Below are positions 42,038 to 50,822 of a stretch of 64,000 nucleotides of DNA, in pieces. The stretch is taken from assembly GCA_045226255.1 (NCBI GenBank), contig JBGVCG010000016.1:186001-250000 (forward strand), given 5' to 3'. The number at the start of each line of letters is the position of its first letter. The stretch's first letter is position 1. Both the position numbers and the translations under genes were made by a program. The notes beneath the pieces were generated by a model. That model had not been told where the DNA came from, did no database searches, and saw only the letters and a program-made list of their open reading frames with translations. Origin of the DNA: UBA1181 sp045226255 (lineage in GTDB: Bacteria > Bacteroidota > Bacteroidia > Bacteroidales > Paludibacteraceae).

Positions 42038-44434
42038 TCAACTGTAAGAGTAATAATCACTGTTGTAGTATCCATTGCGGTAGCTATACTTACCTTTCTC
42101 CATCGGTGTACCGTTCAGGATCAGCGTCATATTCTTGAATCGGTTCTCGTTGTACAATGCGGTAAGGTCTTCAAGCATAGAGCGCTCCAACAATCCCGTA
42201 CGAACAACGAACAACGTTCTGTCCGAATAATTCTCCACGATTTGCGCATCAGCCACGATATCGATAGGCGGGCAATCGATGAAGACATAATCGTATTGAG
42301 TCTTCAGTTTCTTAATGGTTTCACCCAATATGCCGTTTCCGATCAACTCAGACGGGTTCGGTGGAATAGCACCAACCGGGATCATATCCAGACCCACGTT
42401 ACCGTCCACATTCTTCACCATCACATCTTCGACGTTGTTCACCTTGCCGCTGAGGAAGGTGCTCAAACCGATGTTCGGGCTGTTCGCCCACTTGGAGAGA
42501 GAAGCATGGCGCATATCACCGTCGATCACGAGCACTTTCTTCTCTTTGATCGCCAAACTCAAAGCCGTATTCACACAGAGGAAACTCTTACCGCTACCTG
42601 CGTTGTAGGATGTGAAAAGCAAAACATTGCTGTCTTTCTTCACCATGAACTCCAAATTGGTACGCAAAATACGGAAGGCCTCGTTGATCGCATTCCTGTT
42701 ACCATGTTCAACCACGGCATCCTGCACTTTCTGTTCCTTCCGCCAGAACTGCCACCATTTCTTAGGTTGCTTAGACAAAGGTATTTCACCCAACAACGGA
42801 ACAGGCACATGTTCCAGATCCTTCTTTCCTCGGAGGGTCGTGTTCAACGTCTCCTTGATATAGATGAGTGACAAAGGAACGATCAAACCGATAGCGAAAG
42901 CCACCAAAAGAATGTTACGTTTCTTAGGCGCATCAGGGCGCATGCTACCACCAGGACGCTTAATCACACGAGTATTGTATGCGGTGAAGGACTGAGACAA
43001 CTCATTTTCCTCACGTTTTTGCAGCAAGAACAAATACAACGCCTCCTTAACGGCCTGTTGACGCTCAGCGGAGAGCAACATCTCAGCCTGCTTAGGGTTA
43101 GAGGAGATGCGGGACAAAGCCTGACGTTCACTATGTTTCAAGTTACGGATCTGGTTATCGATGGCTGCGATTTGGTTATCGATGGAAACCAAGATAGCGT
43201 TTCTCATAGAACCCAAATCAATATCCATCTGTCTTACGAGGTCGTTCTCGGAGCTACTATTAGACTCCAAACGATTCCTCTGTAACAATTTGTCGTTATA
43301 CTCTGATATCTGAGACTCGATGTTGGCGTTCTGCAAACCGGAGCTCACAGGCAAGACCTTCGTCTGGTTCTTTTGCACGGAAAGGTAGTCTCGGATGTAG
43401 TTGGTCATGTACAACTGAGCATTCAAGTCACGCAACTGGTTAGAGATGTTGGCGTTCTCCTGCATGTACATCTCAGCCACAGCCTTCACATCCGGCAAGA
43501 GGTTCTTACTTTTATAGGAAGATATATCATTATCCACGGAAGAAAGTTCGTTTTCGATGATGTTCAAACGTTCATTGATGAACATGGATGTACCATCAGC
43601 GATCTGGTTCTTATCCTTGATCCAATTCTCATTATAGACCTTGATCAGCATATCCAAGATATCATCGGCACGTTGGATAGAGACATCCTTCACCTCCAGA
43701 GTGATGATATCAGCCTTATCGTCGTCCTGAGTAACATTCAAGGAGCCTGACCAGTTCTCTTGAGAAGTGAACATATTGGTACGAGTGACATGCAAGCTTC
43801 TGATGTCATTGCCCGTGTAACGGAGGTTACGTTGCACAACGACACGTCCGACAGCTGTATTGACCGTATCACCCAATGAGCACATCACCGGCTCATTCAC
43901 CTGTTTGATATCACCATTCAGGGTATAGGCGATGTTATCGATCTTCACATAATCCTTCGAAGCGACAGAGTCTCCCAAGAACACATCACAGAACACATTG
44001 TCATAATCCGTCAAATCGACGAAAGAGACAATGACAGGCTGATTTGAACCATATAACACGAAGTCATGGAAACTACCATCAATCGTATAGTTCACATCGA
44101 GATTCAAACGCCTAACCACCTCAAACATAACGTCTGAAGAGAGCAGGGCGCGCAACTCGTTGTTGACATTGGTGTTCATGGCGAACATACCACCCATGTC
44201 GTTGAACGCATTCTGAATGTTCATACTTGGTCCGTTCTTCGCTTCCGACTTGATCTGCACTTCAGCCGTCCGCGTGTAGGACTCCGGTGTCTTCAAAATG
44301 TAGAGAATGGCCAAAGCCAATACGATGGCAAAGGATACGGCAAACCAATGCCATTTCCGGACACACAACAGGATCAACTCACCGAGTTCGATGAAATCTT
44401 CTGTTTGACCAGCGTTTTTCTTGTTTTCTTCCAT
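42038..44434 (-). CDS. Wzc-like co-polymerase / tyrosine autokinase (copy 3, module C)
   Basis: The 798-residue protein has helices near residues 33-50 and 510-527 flanking a long periplasmic coiled coil. The cytoplasmic BY-kinase has Walker A NAGSGKSF, Walker A' VLVIDGDMRHA and Walker B YVFIDCPP. The tail YRNGYYNSDYYSYS is Tyr-rich and is the probable autophosphorylation cluster. It is closely related to copy 2 at 28-30 kb, while its periplasmic N-terminal half has diverged more. It is followed by its likely phosphatase and preceded (52 nt) by Wza copy 3. Confidence 0.94.
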   Translation of the reverse strand: MEENKKNAGQTEDFIELGELILLCVRKWHWFAVSFAIVLALAILYILKTPESYTRTAEVQIKSEAKNGPSMNIQNAFNDMGGMFAMNTNVNNELRALLSSDVMFEVVRRLNLDVNYTIDGSFHDFVLYGSNQPVIVSFVDLTDYDNVFCDVFLGDSVASKDYVKIDNIAYTLNGDIKQVNEPVMCSLGDTVNTAVGRVVVQRNLRYTGNDIRSLHVTRTNMFTSQENWSGSLNVTQDDDKADIITLEVKDVSIQRADDILDMLIKVYNENWIKDKNQIADGTSMFINERLNIIENELSSVDNDISSYKSKNLLPDVKAVAEMYMQENANISNQLRDLNAQLYMTNYIRDYLSVQKNQTKVLPVSSGLQNANIESQISEYNDKLLQRNRLESNSSSENDLVRQMDIDLGSMRNAILVSIDNQIAAIDNQIRNLKHSERQALSRISSNPKQAEMLLSAERQQAVKEALYLFLLQKREENELSQSFTAYNTRVIKRPGGSMRPDAPKKRNILLVAFAIGLIVPLSLIYIKETLNTTLRGKKDLEHVPVPLLGEIPLSKQPKKWWQFWRKEQKVQDAVVEHGNRNAINEAFRILRTNLEFMVKKDSNVLLFTSYNAGSGKSFLCVNTALSLAIKEKKVLVIDGDMRHASLSKWANSPNIGLSTFLSGKVNNVEDVMVKNVDGNVGLDMIPVGAIPPNPSELIGNGILGETIKKLKTQYDYVFIDCPPIDIVADAQIVENYSDRTLFVVRTGLLERSMLEDLTALYNENRFKNMTLILNGTPMEKGKYSYRNGYYNSDYYSYS

Positions 44435-44486
44435 AAATTTTATATTAATCTTTTTTGTTATTATCCAATTAAACGATCACAGGCTA

Positions 44487-45320
44487 TTACTGTCCTTTAT
44501 CTTTTTTGTTGTTATTCAAAACAATGGTGACAACCGTCGCCGCCAACGAGGACAATGATATCCAGAAAGATGTGGAACGAACCTCATTACCATTGACGGT
44601 GGATTGTTTCGCTTTCATCTTATTAGGCTCAACATATATGATGTCATCCTGTTGCAAATAATAGATTGGAGATTGAACCACGTTCTGCAAAGAAGTCAGA
44701 TTTATACGATAGGTTTTCTGCTTACCCTCTTCCATACGCATGACAAGCACATTCTCACGTTTTCCCTGTATGGTCAAATCTCCCGCACTACTGATGGCCT
44801 CAAGCAAGGTCATGTTATCCTTGTAGATTCGATAGATGCCCGGGTTAGCCACCTCACCCATGACAGTAAAGCTCAAATTCAAGAAATCGACAGTGACGAC
44901 AGGATCCTTCGCCTGGTTCCTAGACTCGATCTCATCCTTTATCAAGGAGGCCAATTCGCTACGAGTCAACCCCGCCACATTCAGCTTCCCGATCGTCGGG
45001 AAGTCGATGTTTCCATCACTATCGACGGTATAACCGGAAACTGCGCTGGACTCCTCACCGTACAACGTATTGCGCGCGCCAGTAGCAACCACACGTTGCG
45101 TGACATACGGGAGATTGAACAATGCGGACAACTGCGGATCTTTACAGTTCACCACGATAGAAATCCTATCCTTCGGACGAAGCGTGATTTCCTGCACAGC
45201 AGAAATGTTAATGCCTTTGACACGATCCGCATCCTGGAAATAAGGGATCTTTTCGTAAGACGAACATGAGCACAACAGCAAACAAGCAAGAGCTGTCAGA
45301 ATGAATGATTTGGCTTTCAT
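44487..45320 (-). CDS. Wza-like polysaccharide export lipoprotein (copy 3, module C)
   Basis: The 277-residue lipoprotein has signal ALACLLLCSC (Cys19), the Poly_export stretch LRPKDRISIVVNCKDPQ, GYTVDSDGNIDFPTIGKL, and the SLBB-like FTVMGEVANPGIYRIY, then a C-terminal hydrophobic helix. It differs from copy 2 mainly in the signal peptide and scattered substitutions, so the pair is a recent duplicate. It starts 12 nt after the WecA-type gene. It should export the module C polymer across the outer membrane. Confidence 0.93.
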   Translation of the reverse strand: MKAKSFILTALACLLLCSCSSYEKIPYFQDADRVKGINISAVQEITLRPKDRISIVVNCKDPQLSALFNLPYVTQRVVATGARNTLYGEESSAVSGYTVDSDGNIDFPTIGKLNVAGLTRSELASLIKDEIESRNQAKDPVVTVDFLNLSFTVMGEVANPGIYRIYKDNMTLLEAISSAGDLTIQGKRENVLVMRMEEGKQKTYRINLTSLQNVVQSPIYYLQQDDIIYVEPNKMKAKQSTVNGNEVRSTSFWISLSSLAATVVTIVLNNNKKDKGQ

Positions 45321-45332
45321 ATTTCCGATACT

Positions 45333-46490
45333 TTATTTATTTTCCAATTCTTTTCTTTTCTCAATACATTTGGACAACCAAATGTTCAAAAATGTATAAA
45401 GCGCCACACAGGCAATAAACAACAATGTAGGGTCCATGATCTTAGACAATATCAAGCACACAACGATAAAGAAAGCAGAGAAGACGAGAATCGAAATCAT
45501 TGCTTTATGTTGCGACATGCCTAGGCTCAATAACTTATGATGGATATGGCTCTTGTCCGGCAAGAATGGGCTGTTTCCCATCCTTATGCGGTGAATGAAT
45601 ACCCTGACCACATCCATACAAGGTACCATCAGAGGACAAAAAGCTAGGAAAAGAGGGTGAACCCTCGAAAGGCAAGTGTGGTCGGTAGAAATATCAACAT
45701 TAGCCATCCGGAAACTCAAGAAACAGAGCACCAATCCGATTGTAAGTGACCCCGTATCACCCATGAATATTTTTTGCTGTTTCTCCGCTTTTCCAAAGAC
45801 GTTGTAGTAGAAGAACGGTATCACTGTACCCAATGTGGCGAAAGCGACAAGCGCAAACGTATACTCCCCGATCTCGAAGAAGACGCAACCGTAATATCCC
45901 AAGGCAACGCCACTGAGACCAGACGCCAAGCCATCAATACCGTCTATCAGGTTCATCGCATTGATGATAAAGACGACCAGGATGACTGTCAACGGCCAAA
46001 ACAAAACACTTGGCAATCTATCGTAAAGGAAGAAGAGTCCATGCAAATCAGAGATGTAGAGTCCGCCAAAAAGGAACAACAGACCACAACCCACCTGCAC
46101 GACAAACTTCGCACTATATTTCACGCCGATCAAATCGTCCGCAATACCGACCAAGTAAAGCAGGATGAGCGAACAAACGCAAATAGATAGGCTCAAAACA
46201 TTTTCGCCTAACTCGTTCATCAATTGGAACCTGAACGCATGCACGTCAAAAACCAGAAGGATGAACATCGTGAATATGATGACAGGCTCAAACGCCAATC
46301 CTCCCAACCTCGGCACCGTACTATGGTGGATTTTCCGCTCATCAGGCTCGTCGAACAACCTCTTTCTGAACGCAATAAGGAGAATCTGCGGAATCAAGAC
46401 ACCCGCAGCAACGCTTGAAATCACTAAGGCCGAAATCATCATAAACCGCCAGAATGCGGTATCGGACATTGTAATAAAGAAATCAGACAT
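45333..46490 (-). CDS. WecA/TagO-type undecaprenyl-phosphate HexNAc-1-phosphate transferase (copy 2, module C)
   Basis: The 385-residue MraY/WecA-family membrane protein carries the same motifs as the copy at 31-32 kb (DDLIGVKYSAKF, NAMNLIDGIDGLASG, FMGDTGSLTIG, HIHHKLL). The two proteins are nearly the same except in loops and at the C-terminus. It should initiate the module C repeat unit on undecaprenyl phosphate. It is preceded by a small ORF (12 nt gap) instead of an UpxY gene and is followed by Wza after 12 nt. Confidence 0.92.
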   Translation of the reverse strand: MSDFFITMSDTAFWRFMMISALVISSVAAGVLIPQILLIAFRKRLFDEPDERKIHHSTVPRLGGLAFEPVIIFTMFILLVFDVHAFRFQLMNELGENVLSLSICVCSLILLYLVGIADDLIGVKYSAKFVVQVGCGLLFLFGGLYISDLHGLFFLYDRLPSVLFWPLTVILVVFIINAMNLIDGIDGLASGLSGVALGYYGCVFFEIGEYTFALVAFATLGTVIPFFYYNVFGKAEKQQKIFMGDTGSLTIGLVLCFLSFRMANVDISTDHTCLSRVHPLFLAFCPLMVPCMDVVRVFIHRIRMGNSPFLPDKSHIHHKLLSLGMSQHKAMISILVFSAFFIVVCLILSKIMDPTLLFIACVALYTFLNIWLSKCIEKRKELENK

Positions 46491-46502
46491 TTATAAAAAT
46501 AT

Positions 46503-46718
46503 TTAACAAACCATAGAATCGCATGTGTCAAACGACTCGTTTACAACCTTTCTTCCTTTTCGATCAACCCCACAGAACCCTTCATACAACCAGGCCCTTA
46601 CATCCTCACTAATTGACACATTATCCAACAAAACCCCAAATTCAAAGTGCATATAATTATCTCTCCTCGCAAAAACGTATATGCGAGCACTCCAAGGTTG
46701 TTCGCTAATATTCACCAT
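46503..46718 (-). CDS. Small ORF of unknown function at the head of module C
   Basis: This 71-residue frame starts at ATG 46718, about 100 nt downstream of a consensus promoter, and ends 12 nt before the WecA-type gene. It occupies the place where an UpxY gene would be expected, but I see no NGN or KOW motif. The middle (YMHFEFGVLLDNVSISEDVRAWLYEGF) looks like a small globular protein. There is no signal peptide or membrane helix. I do not recognise a family. It may be a leader gene, a remnant, or not translated. Confidence 0.45.
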   Translation of the reverse strand: MVNISEQPWSARIYVFARRDNYMHFEFGVLLDNVSISEDVRAWLYEGFCGVDRKGRKVVNESFDTCDSMVC

Positions 46719-46822
46719 TTTAAGTAAACATCCCGAAACTCAGCCGATGCACGACCACGCACATCAATTTTAACCGTAACCTTGAGACTGTTGTAAAGAC
46801 ATACACAATCCAATATTCGCTA

Positions 46823-46855
46823 CAAAATTAGTGTAAAAATTTCAATAAAACCAAA
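46823..46855 (-). promoter_or_regulatory. Consensus Bacteroidetes promoter of module C
   Basis: On the minus strand TTTG (46855-46852) is followed after 21 nt by TAATTTTG (46830-46823), matching the TTTG-N19/21-TAnnTTTG promoter of Bacteroidetes sigma-ABfr. Transcription would start near 46816 and read into the small ORF and the WecA-type gene. No inverted repeats flank it, so it does not look phase-variable. Confidence 0.7.
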
Positions 46856-47041
46856 TAAAATTCAAAAAACAAGCACGCAAATGGGAGATATCAATAGTCA
46901 AGGAAATAAAAATTTGATTTATAGATTATTAAATTTTCAACAATCTACTTTCAGCAGGGGAAAAGTAAGATTTTTAACGAAAAAAAATGATCCTAACACT
47001 CTTTTTTTACCAGGACTTCCCAATCGTATTATTTTAATGAC

Positions 47042-47049
47042 TAACTTTG
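47042..47049 (+). promoter_or_regulatory. Possible promoter -7 element for the beta-helix lipoprotein gene
   Basis: TAACTTTG matches TAnnTTTG and lies 22 nt before the ATG at 47072. The expected -33 TTTG is not evident. The leader would be very short. Confidence 0.35.
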
Positions 47050-47071
47050 AAGCCTGAGACACATAAATACA

Positions 47072-48571
47072 ATGAAAAATAGAGCAAAATACATTTTCAA
47101 CAGCTTACTCGTTGGCATATTTCTACTTGGCATCTGTCTTCCTAACAGCGGTTGCAAGGATGATTTCACGACAGATCCCGAACACAAACTAACAATGCCT
47201 GATTCACTCATATTCGACACTATTATTTCAGAGACAATCAGTCCAACCGCCATGTTTAAAATATACAACAAGACGGATGAGGACATAAAAATAGCTTCCA
47301 TCGTGCTGGTTTCCCAATTGAATTACTTCCAAATCAATGTCAACGGAAAATCCGGCACCTCCTTCTCGAACGTCGAACTTCTTTCGGGCGATAGTTTATA
47401 CATCTTCGTGCAAATCGTGGCGGACGCAAGCGGGAACAATACTCCTTTGCTCATAGAGGATAAAATAAAATTCATGTACAATGGGAACTGCCAAAGTATC
47501 GTCCTTTCCGCTTATGGACAGGACGCTCATCACTTGAGAGACAAGGTTCACATCTCCTCAGACACCATTTGGACCAACGAGAAGCCGTTCCTTGTCTATG
47601 ATTCCATCATCGTGGATTCGTCCGCCACACTGACTATCAAGGAGGGAGTAACCCTCTACATGAAAAAGAAAGCGACTCTACTGGTGAACGGTTCTCTTCA
47701 TATCGAGGGATCCGCTGGGAAAGATGTGGTTTTCCGTACAGACAGGACTGACAACCTAACAACAACTAAATCGTACGATCAATTAAATGACCAATGGGGT
47801 GGCATCCGCTTCTCCGCCTCCAGTCAGGACAACAAAATCGACCACGCTCTCATCAAAAGTGGCGCCTTCGGAATAGAAATAGATTCCTCAGAGTTCTCGG
47901 AGGATAAATACAAACTCATCATCGCGAACAGCCACATACACAACGTGCACGAAGCTTGTCTGAAAGCCTATAACGCTAACGTTAAAGCATATAACACCCT
48001 GTTCACAAACGGAAATAACGGATGTGTCATATTGGCGGGAGGAAACTACCAATTCGACCATTGCACCATCTCCTCCTACGACAAGGGTATCGGAGAATAC
48101 CGTTATGCGCTCACACTATCCAACTCGGGATATCTCAGGCAAAATTTGTCACAAGCCCAATATTTCAAGGCCATATTCAACAATTGCATCGTCTCGGGAG
48201 AAAATATGCCTAAAAATAAAGCTTGGGATGAAATATTGTTCTCCACAGACACTTTGGACTATCGCTTCGACCACTCCCTGATATACACAGACATCAAAGA
48301 AGAAGATATGGCAATGGATACCAATCGTTTCAACATGGTCATTGCCAACCAAGACCCTGGCTTCATCCTGATCAGCAAAAACGAGAAGTTATTCGACTTC
48401 CATTTGAAGGAAGATTCCCCATGCAAAGAACGAGGAGACCTTGGCCTAGTTATACAAAACGAGGCCTACCAAACGGATAGGGATGGCCTTGTCAGAGGAA
48501 TGGAGGCCGCACCTGATTTGGGAGCCCTACAAATTGTCGTGAAGGTAGATTCCAGCACTGTTAACCAATAA
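47072..48571 (+). CDS. Lipoprotein with right-handed beta-helix-like repeats
   Basis: The 499-residue protein has a lipoprotein signal ending LPNSGC (Cys28), so it should be anchored in the outer membrane or on the cell surface. From about residue 170 it shows repeating short strands (SATLTIKEGVTLYMKKKATLLVNGSLHIEGS) and Asn/His-rich turns (IANSHIHNVHEACLKAYNANVKAYN). This is typical of parallel beta-helix proteins of the Bacteroidetes choice-of-anchor/right-handed helix group. Such proteins often bind or cut polysaccharides, but no catalytic motif is clear. The EEP-family gene begins 10 nt downstream, suggesting co-transcription. Confidence 0.75.
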   Translation: MKNRAKYIFNSLLVGIFLLGICLPNSGCKDDFTTDPEHKLTMPDSLIFDTIISETISPTAMFKIYNKTDEDIKIASIVLVSQLNYFQINVNGKSGTSFSNVELLSGDSLYIFVQIVADASGNNTPLLIEDKIKFMYNGNCQSIVLSAYGQDAHHLRDKVHISSDTIWTNEKPFLVYDSIIVDSSATLTIKEGVTLYMKKKATLLVNGSLHIEGSAGKDVVFRTDRTDNLTTTKSYDQLNDQWGGIRFSASSQDNKIDHALIKSGAFGIEIDSSEFSEDKYKLIIANSHIHNVHEACLKAYNANVKAYNTLFTNGNNGCVILAGGNYQFDHCTISSYDKGIGEYRYALTLSNSGYLRQNLSQAQYFKAIFNNCIVSGENMPKNKAWDEILFSTDTLDYRFDHSLIYTDIKEEDMAMDTNRFNMVIANQDPGFILISKNEKLFDFHLKEDSPCKERGDLGLVIQNEAYQTDRDGLVRGMEAAPDLGALQIVVKVDSSTVNQ

Positions 48572-48580
48572 ATTCCGAAC

Positions 48581-49630
48581 ATGAAGCGAAGGTCGTTGAC
48601 AATATTTCTACTCTCTTGTCTCTGTTGCCACACTGTGGCTACCCTTCCCTGCTTCGCCGAAGGAAAAGGAACTGAAACCATTCGCATCGTCAGCTATAAC
48701 GTCGAGAACCTGTTCGACTGTGAGGATGACCCGTTGACGGACGACAACGCCTTCACGCCTGAAGGGGAATACCAATGGACGGAAGGAAAATATAAAAACA
48801 AACTGAATAATATATCGAGAGCCATCACCGCTGCGGGAGGATGGACAAAGCCTGTCATCATCGGACTTTGCGAAGTGGAGAACAAAAAAGTCTTGACAGA
48901 TTTGACACAACGCACGCAACTGAAGACGTGTGGCTATCAGTTCGTCCACAAGGACTCTCCAGACCAGCGTGGCGTGGATGTCGCCCTCGCCTATTTGCCG
49001 GACCGTTTCCGCATCATCAAGGAAGATTTCATCCCCGTACCTATTGTGGAGGGACGTCCGACACGTGACATTCTCCATGCTACAGGTGTGCTGTTCAATG
49101 GTGATACGCTCCATATCTTCGTGAACCACTGGCCTTCCCGATATGGCGGGGAACTTGAATCGGAGCACAAACGCATTGCGGCGGCGAAAGCGCTCCGCAA
49201 CGTGACGGATAGCCTACAGAACGCCCATTCGCAATGCAATATCATCATCATGGGTGATTTCAACGACTACCCCTACAACGCAAGCATCAAGGAGGTCCTC
49301 GGTGCAGGAAAGCCAACGTCCCAAATTCCTGACAGAAAGCTTTACAATCTCTGCGAACAATTCGCTGAGAGAGGAGATATGGGAAGCCATAAATTCGGCG
49401 GGGAATGGGGTATGCTGGACCAACTCATCGTCTCTGCTCCCCTATTGGACCCTAAGCATACCATCCACACGTCCCCATACGACGTGCATATATGTGAGGA
49501 GGATTTCCTACTGAAGGAGGACAAAACAGGCAAAGCCCCCAAACGAGCGTTCATGGGAGCCTTCTACGCCTACGGATATAGCGATCATTTACCCATATTT
49601 TTAGACTTAGATATTATCAACCATGAGTAA
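48581..49630 (+). CDS. Secreted endonuclease/exonuclease/phosphatase family protein
   Basis: The 349-residue protein has a signal-peptide-like start (SLTIFLLSCLCCHTVATLPCFA). The EEP fold follows: RIVSYNVENLFDCEDDP with the metal-binding Asn, GLCEVENKKVL with Glu, FVNHWPSRYGG, IIMGDFNDYPYN with Asp/Asn, and SDHLPIFLDL with the catalytic Asp-His pair. All main active-site residues are present. It probably cleaves phosphodiester bonds in the periplasm or outside the cell (nucleic acid or lipid/sugar phosphate). It overlaps the next gene by 8 nt. Confidence 0.87.
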   Translation: MKRRSLTIFLLSCLCCHTVATLPCFAEGKGTETIRIVSYNVENLFDCEDDPLTDDNAFTPEGEYQWTEGKYKNKLNNISRAITAAGGWTKPVIIGLCEVENKKVLTDLTQRTQLKTCGYQFVHKDSPDQRGVDVALAYLPDRFRIIKEDFIPVPIVEGRPTRDILHATGVLFNGDTLHIFVNHWPSRYGGELESEHKRIAAAKALRNVTDSLQNAHSQCNIIIMGDFNDYPYNASIKEVLGAGKPTSQIPDRKLYNLCEQFAERGDMGSHKFGGEWGMLDQLIVSAPLLDPKHTIHTSPYDVHICEEDFLLKEDKTGKAPKRAFMGAFYAYGYSDHLPIFLDLDIINHE

Positions 49631-50822
49631 ATCCATATTTCCACACAAAAAAGAATTCATCATTTCGATCCATGTGGTAGCATGGCTACTAATTTTCATC
49701 ATCCCTATCTTCTTTTTCAGTAGGAGCGACGATACCCAATGGATCGTCTATTGGTGGAAGAACGTCTGCACGCCGCTCTCCTTCATGATCATCTTTTACG
49801 TTAACTACTGTTGGCTGATAGAGAAATTCTTGTTCGTCAACAGATTGAAGAGTTATATCACCCACAATCTAATGCTCATCGCCCTACTCTGCGGATTAAA
49901 CTACTGTTGGCAAAATTATCTGACGCCTGACATACAACCTCGCAGCGTACGCCTGCAAGAGAAAATCGAGCAATTGGAGAAGGAAATCAAGGTCTTAAAG
50001 CAGAGCGAATCCACCATCACGGTAATCGAGCAGGCGGAGGTGCCAGTCACCCAAACGGACATATCCAAGAATATCCAAAGGGATCGTAAACGGTTCAGAT
50101 GGTGGCACATCATCACTGACATCTTCTCATTTATCTGCATGGCTGGCATTGCGGTCGCCATCAAGACTACATCAAGATGGTTCCAAACCGAGGAGAAACG
50201 CCAGGAGGAAGAGAAACAGAAGGTGGAAGCGGAGCTGAAGAACCTGAAGAGCCAAATCAACCCGCATTTCCTGTTCAATACGCTGAATAACATCTATGCG
50301 CTGATCGCCATCAGTCCGGAGAAGTCGCAGGAGGCGGTCATGGACCTCAGTAAGATGTTGCGCTACGTCCTTTACGATGACGGACAGCAGTATGTACCGA
50401 TCCAGAAGGAGATCGATTTCATCAACAACTATGTCAAATTGATGAGACTTCGGTTGAGCAGTTCCGTCCGGGTGGATGTCACGACGGATGTCTCCCTCGA
50501 CCCGACGATGCCGATCGCCCCGCTTCTCTTCATCTCATTGATAGAGAACGCATTCAAGCATGGAATATCCAACAACCAGTCCTCATTCATCGAATTCTCC
50601 ATCAAGGAAACCGAGGCGAACACCGTACGATGCGAGCTGCGGAACAGCTACTTCCCGAAATCCGCCGAGCATGACAAGAGCGGTTCGGGCATCGGCATGG
50701 AGAACACGAAAAGAAGACTGGAACTCATTTACCCTAATTCGCACGTCTTCGAATATGGTGTGGAGGGTGATGTATATCACTCATTATTAATCATTAACAC
50801 GAAAAAGGAGGAGAACGCATGA
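49623..50822 (+). CDS. LytS/YehU-type sensor histidine kinase
   Basis: The 399-residue protein has four N-terminal membrane helices (about 12-32, 48-72, 80-98, 160-180) with a coiled coil between the third and fourth (LQEKIEQLEKEIKVLK). A second coiled coil leads into the His_kinase domain: phospho-acceptor His215 in INPHFLFNTLNNIYAL, N-box LIENAFKHGI, and G-box GSGIGMENTKRRLEL. There is no recognisable sensory domain outside the membrane part. It overlaps the response regulator by 4 nt, so the two form a two-component system. The signal is unknown. Confidence 0.93.
   Translation: MSKSIFPHKKEFIISIHVVAWLLIFIIPIFFFSRSDDTQWIVYWWKNVCTPLSFMIIFYVNYCWLIEKFLFVNRLKSYITHNLMLIALLCGLNYCWQNYLTPDIQPRSVRLQEKIEQLEKEIKVLKQSESTITVIEQAEVPVTQTDISKNIQRDRKRFRWWHIITDIFSFICMAGIAVAIKTTSRWFQTEEKRQEEEKQKVEAELKNLKSQINPHFLFNTLNNIYALIAISPEKSQEAVMDLSKMLRYVLYDDGQQYVPIQKEIDFINNYVKLMRLRLSSSVRVDVTTDVSLDPTMPIAPLLFISLIENAFKHGISNNQSSFIEFSIKETEANTVRCELRNSYFPKSAEHDKSGSGIGMENTKRRLELIYPNSHVFEYGVEGDVYHSLLIINTKKEENA

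Larger units (their letters stand above)
46719..47071. other. Divergent intergenic region between module C and the plus-strand flank
   Basis: These 353 nt are AT-rich and separate the minus-strand capsule super-locus from the plus-strand lipoprotein gene. They hold a consensus promoter towards module C (46823-46855) and a -7-like element towards the lipoprotein gene (47042-47049). No conserved ORF, tRNA or long inverted repeat was seen; a short AGATT...AATCT inverted pair is present near 46932-46955. Confidence 0.6.
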
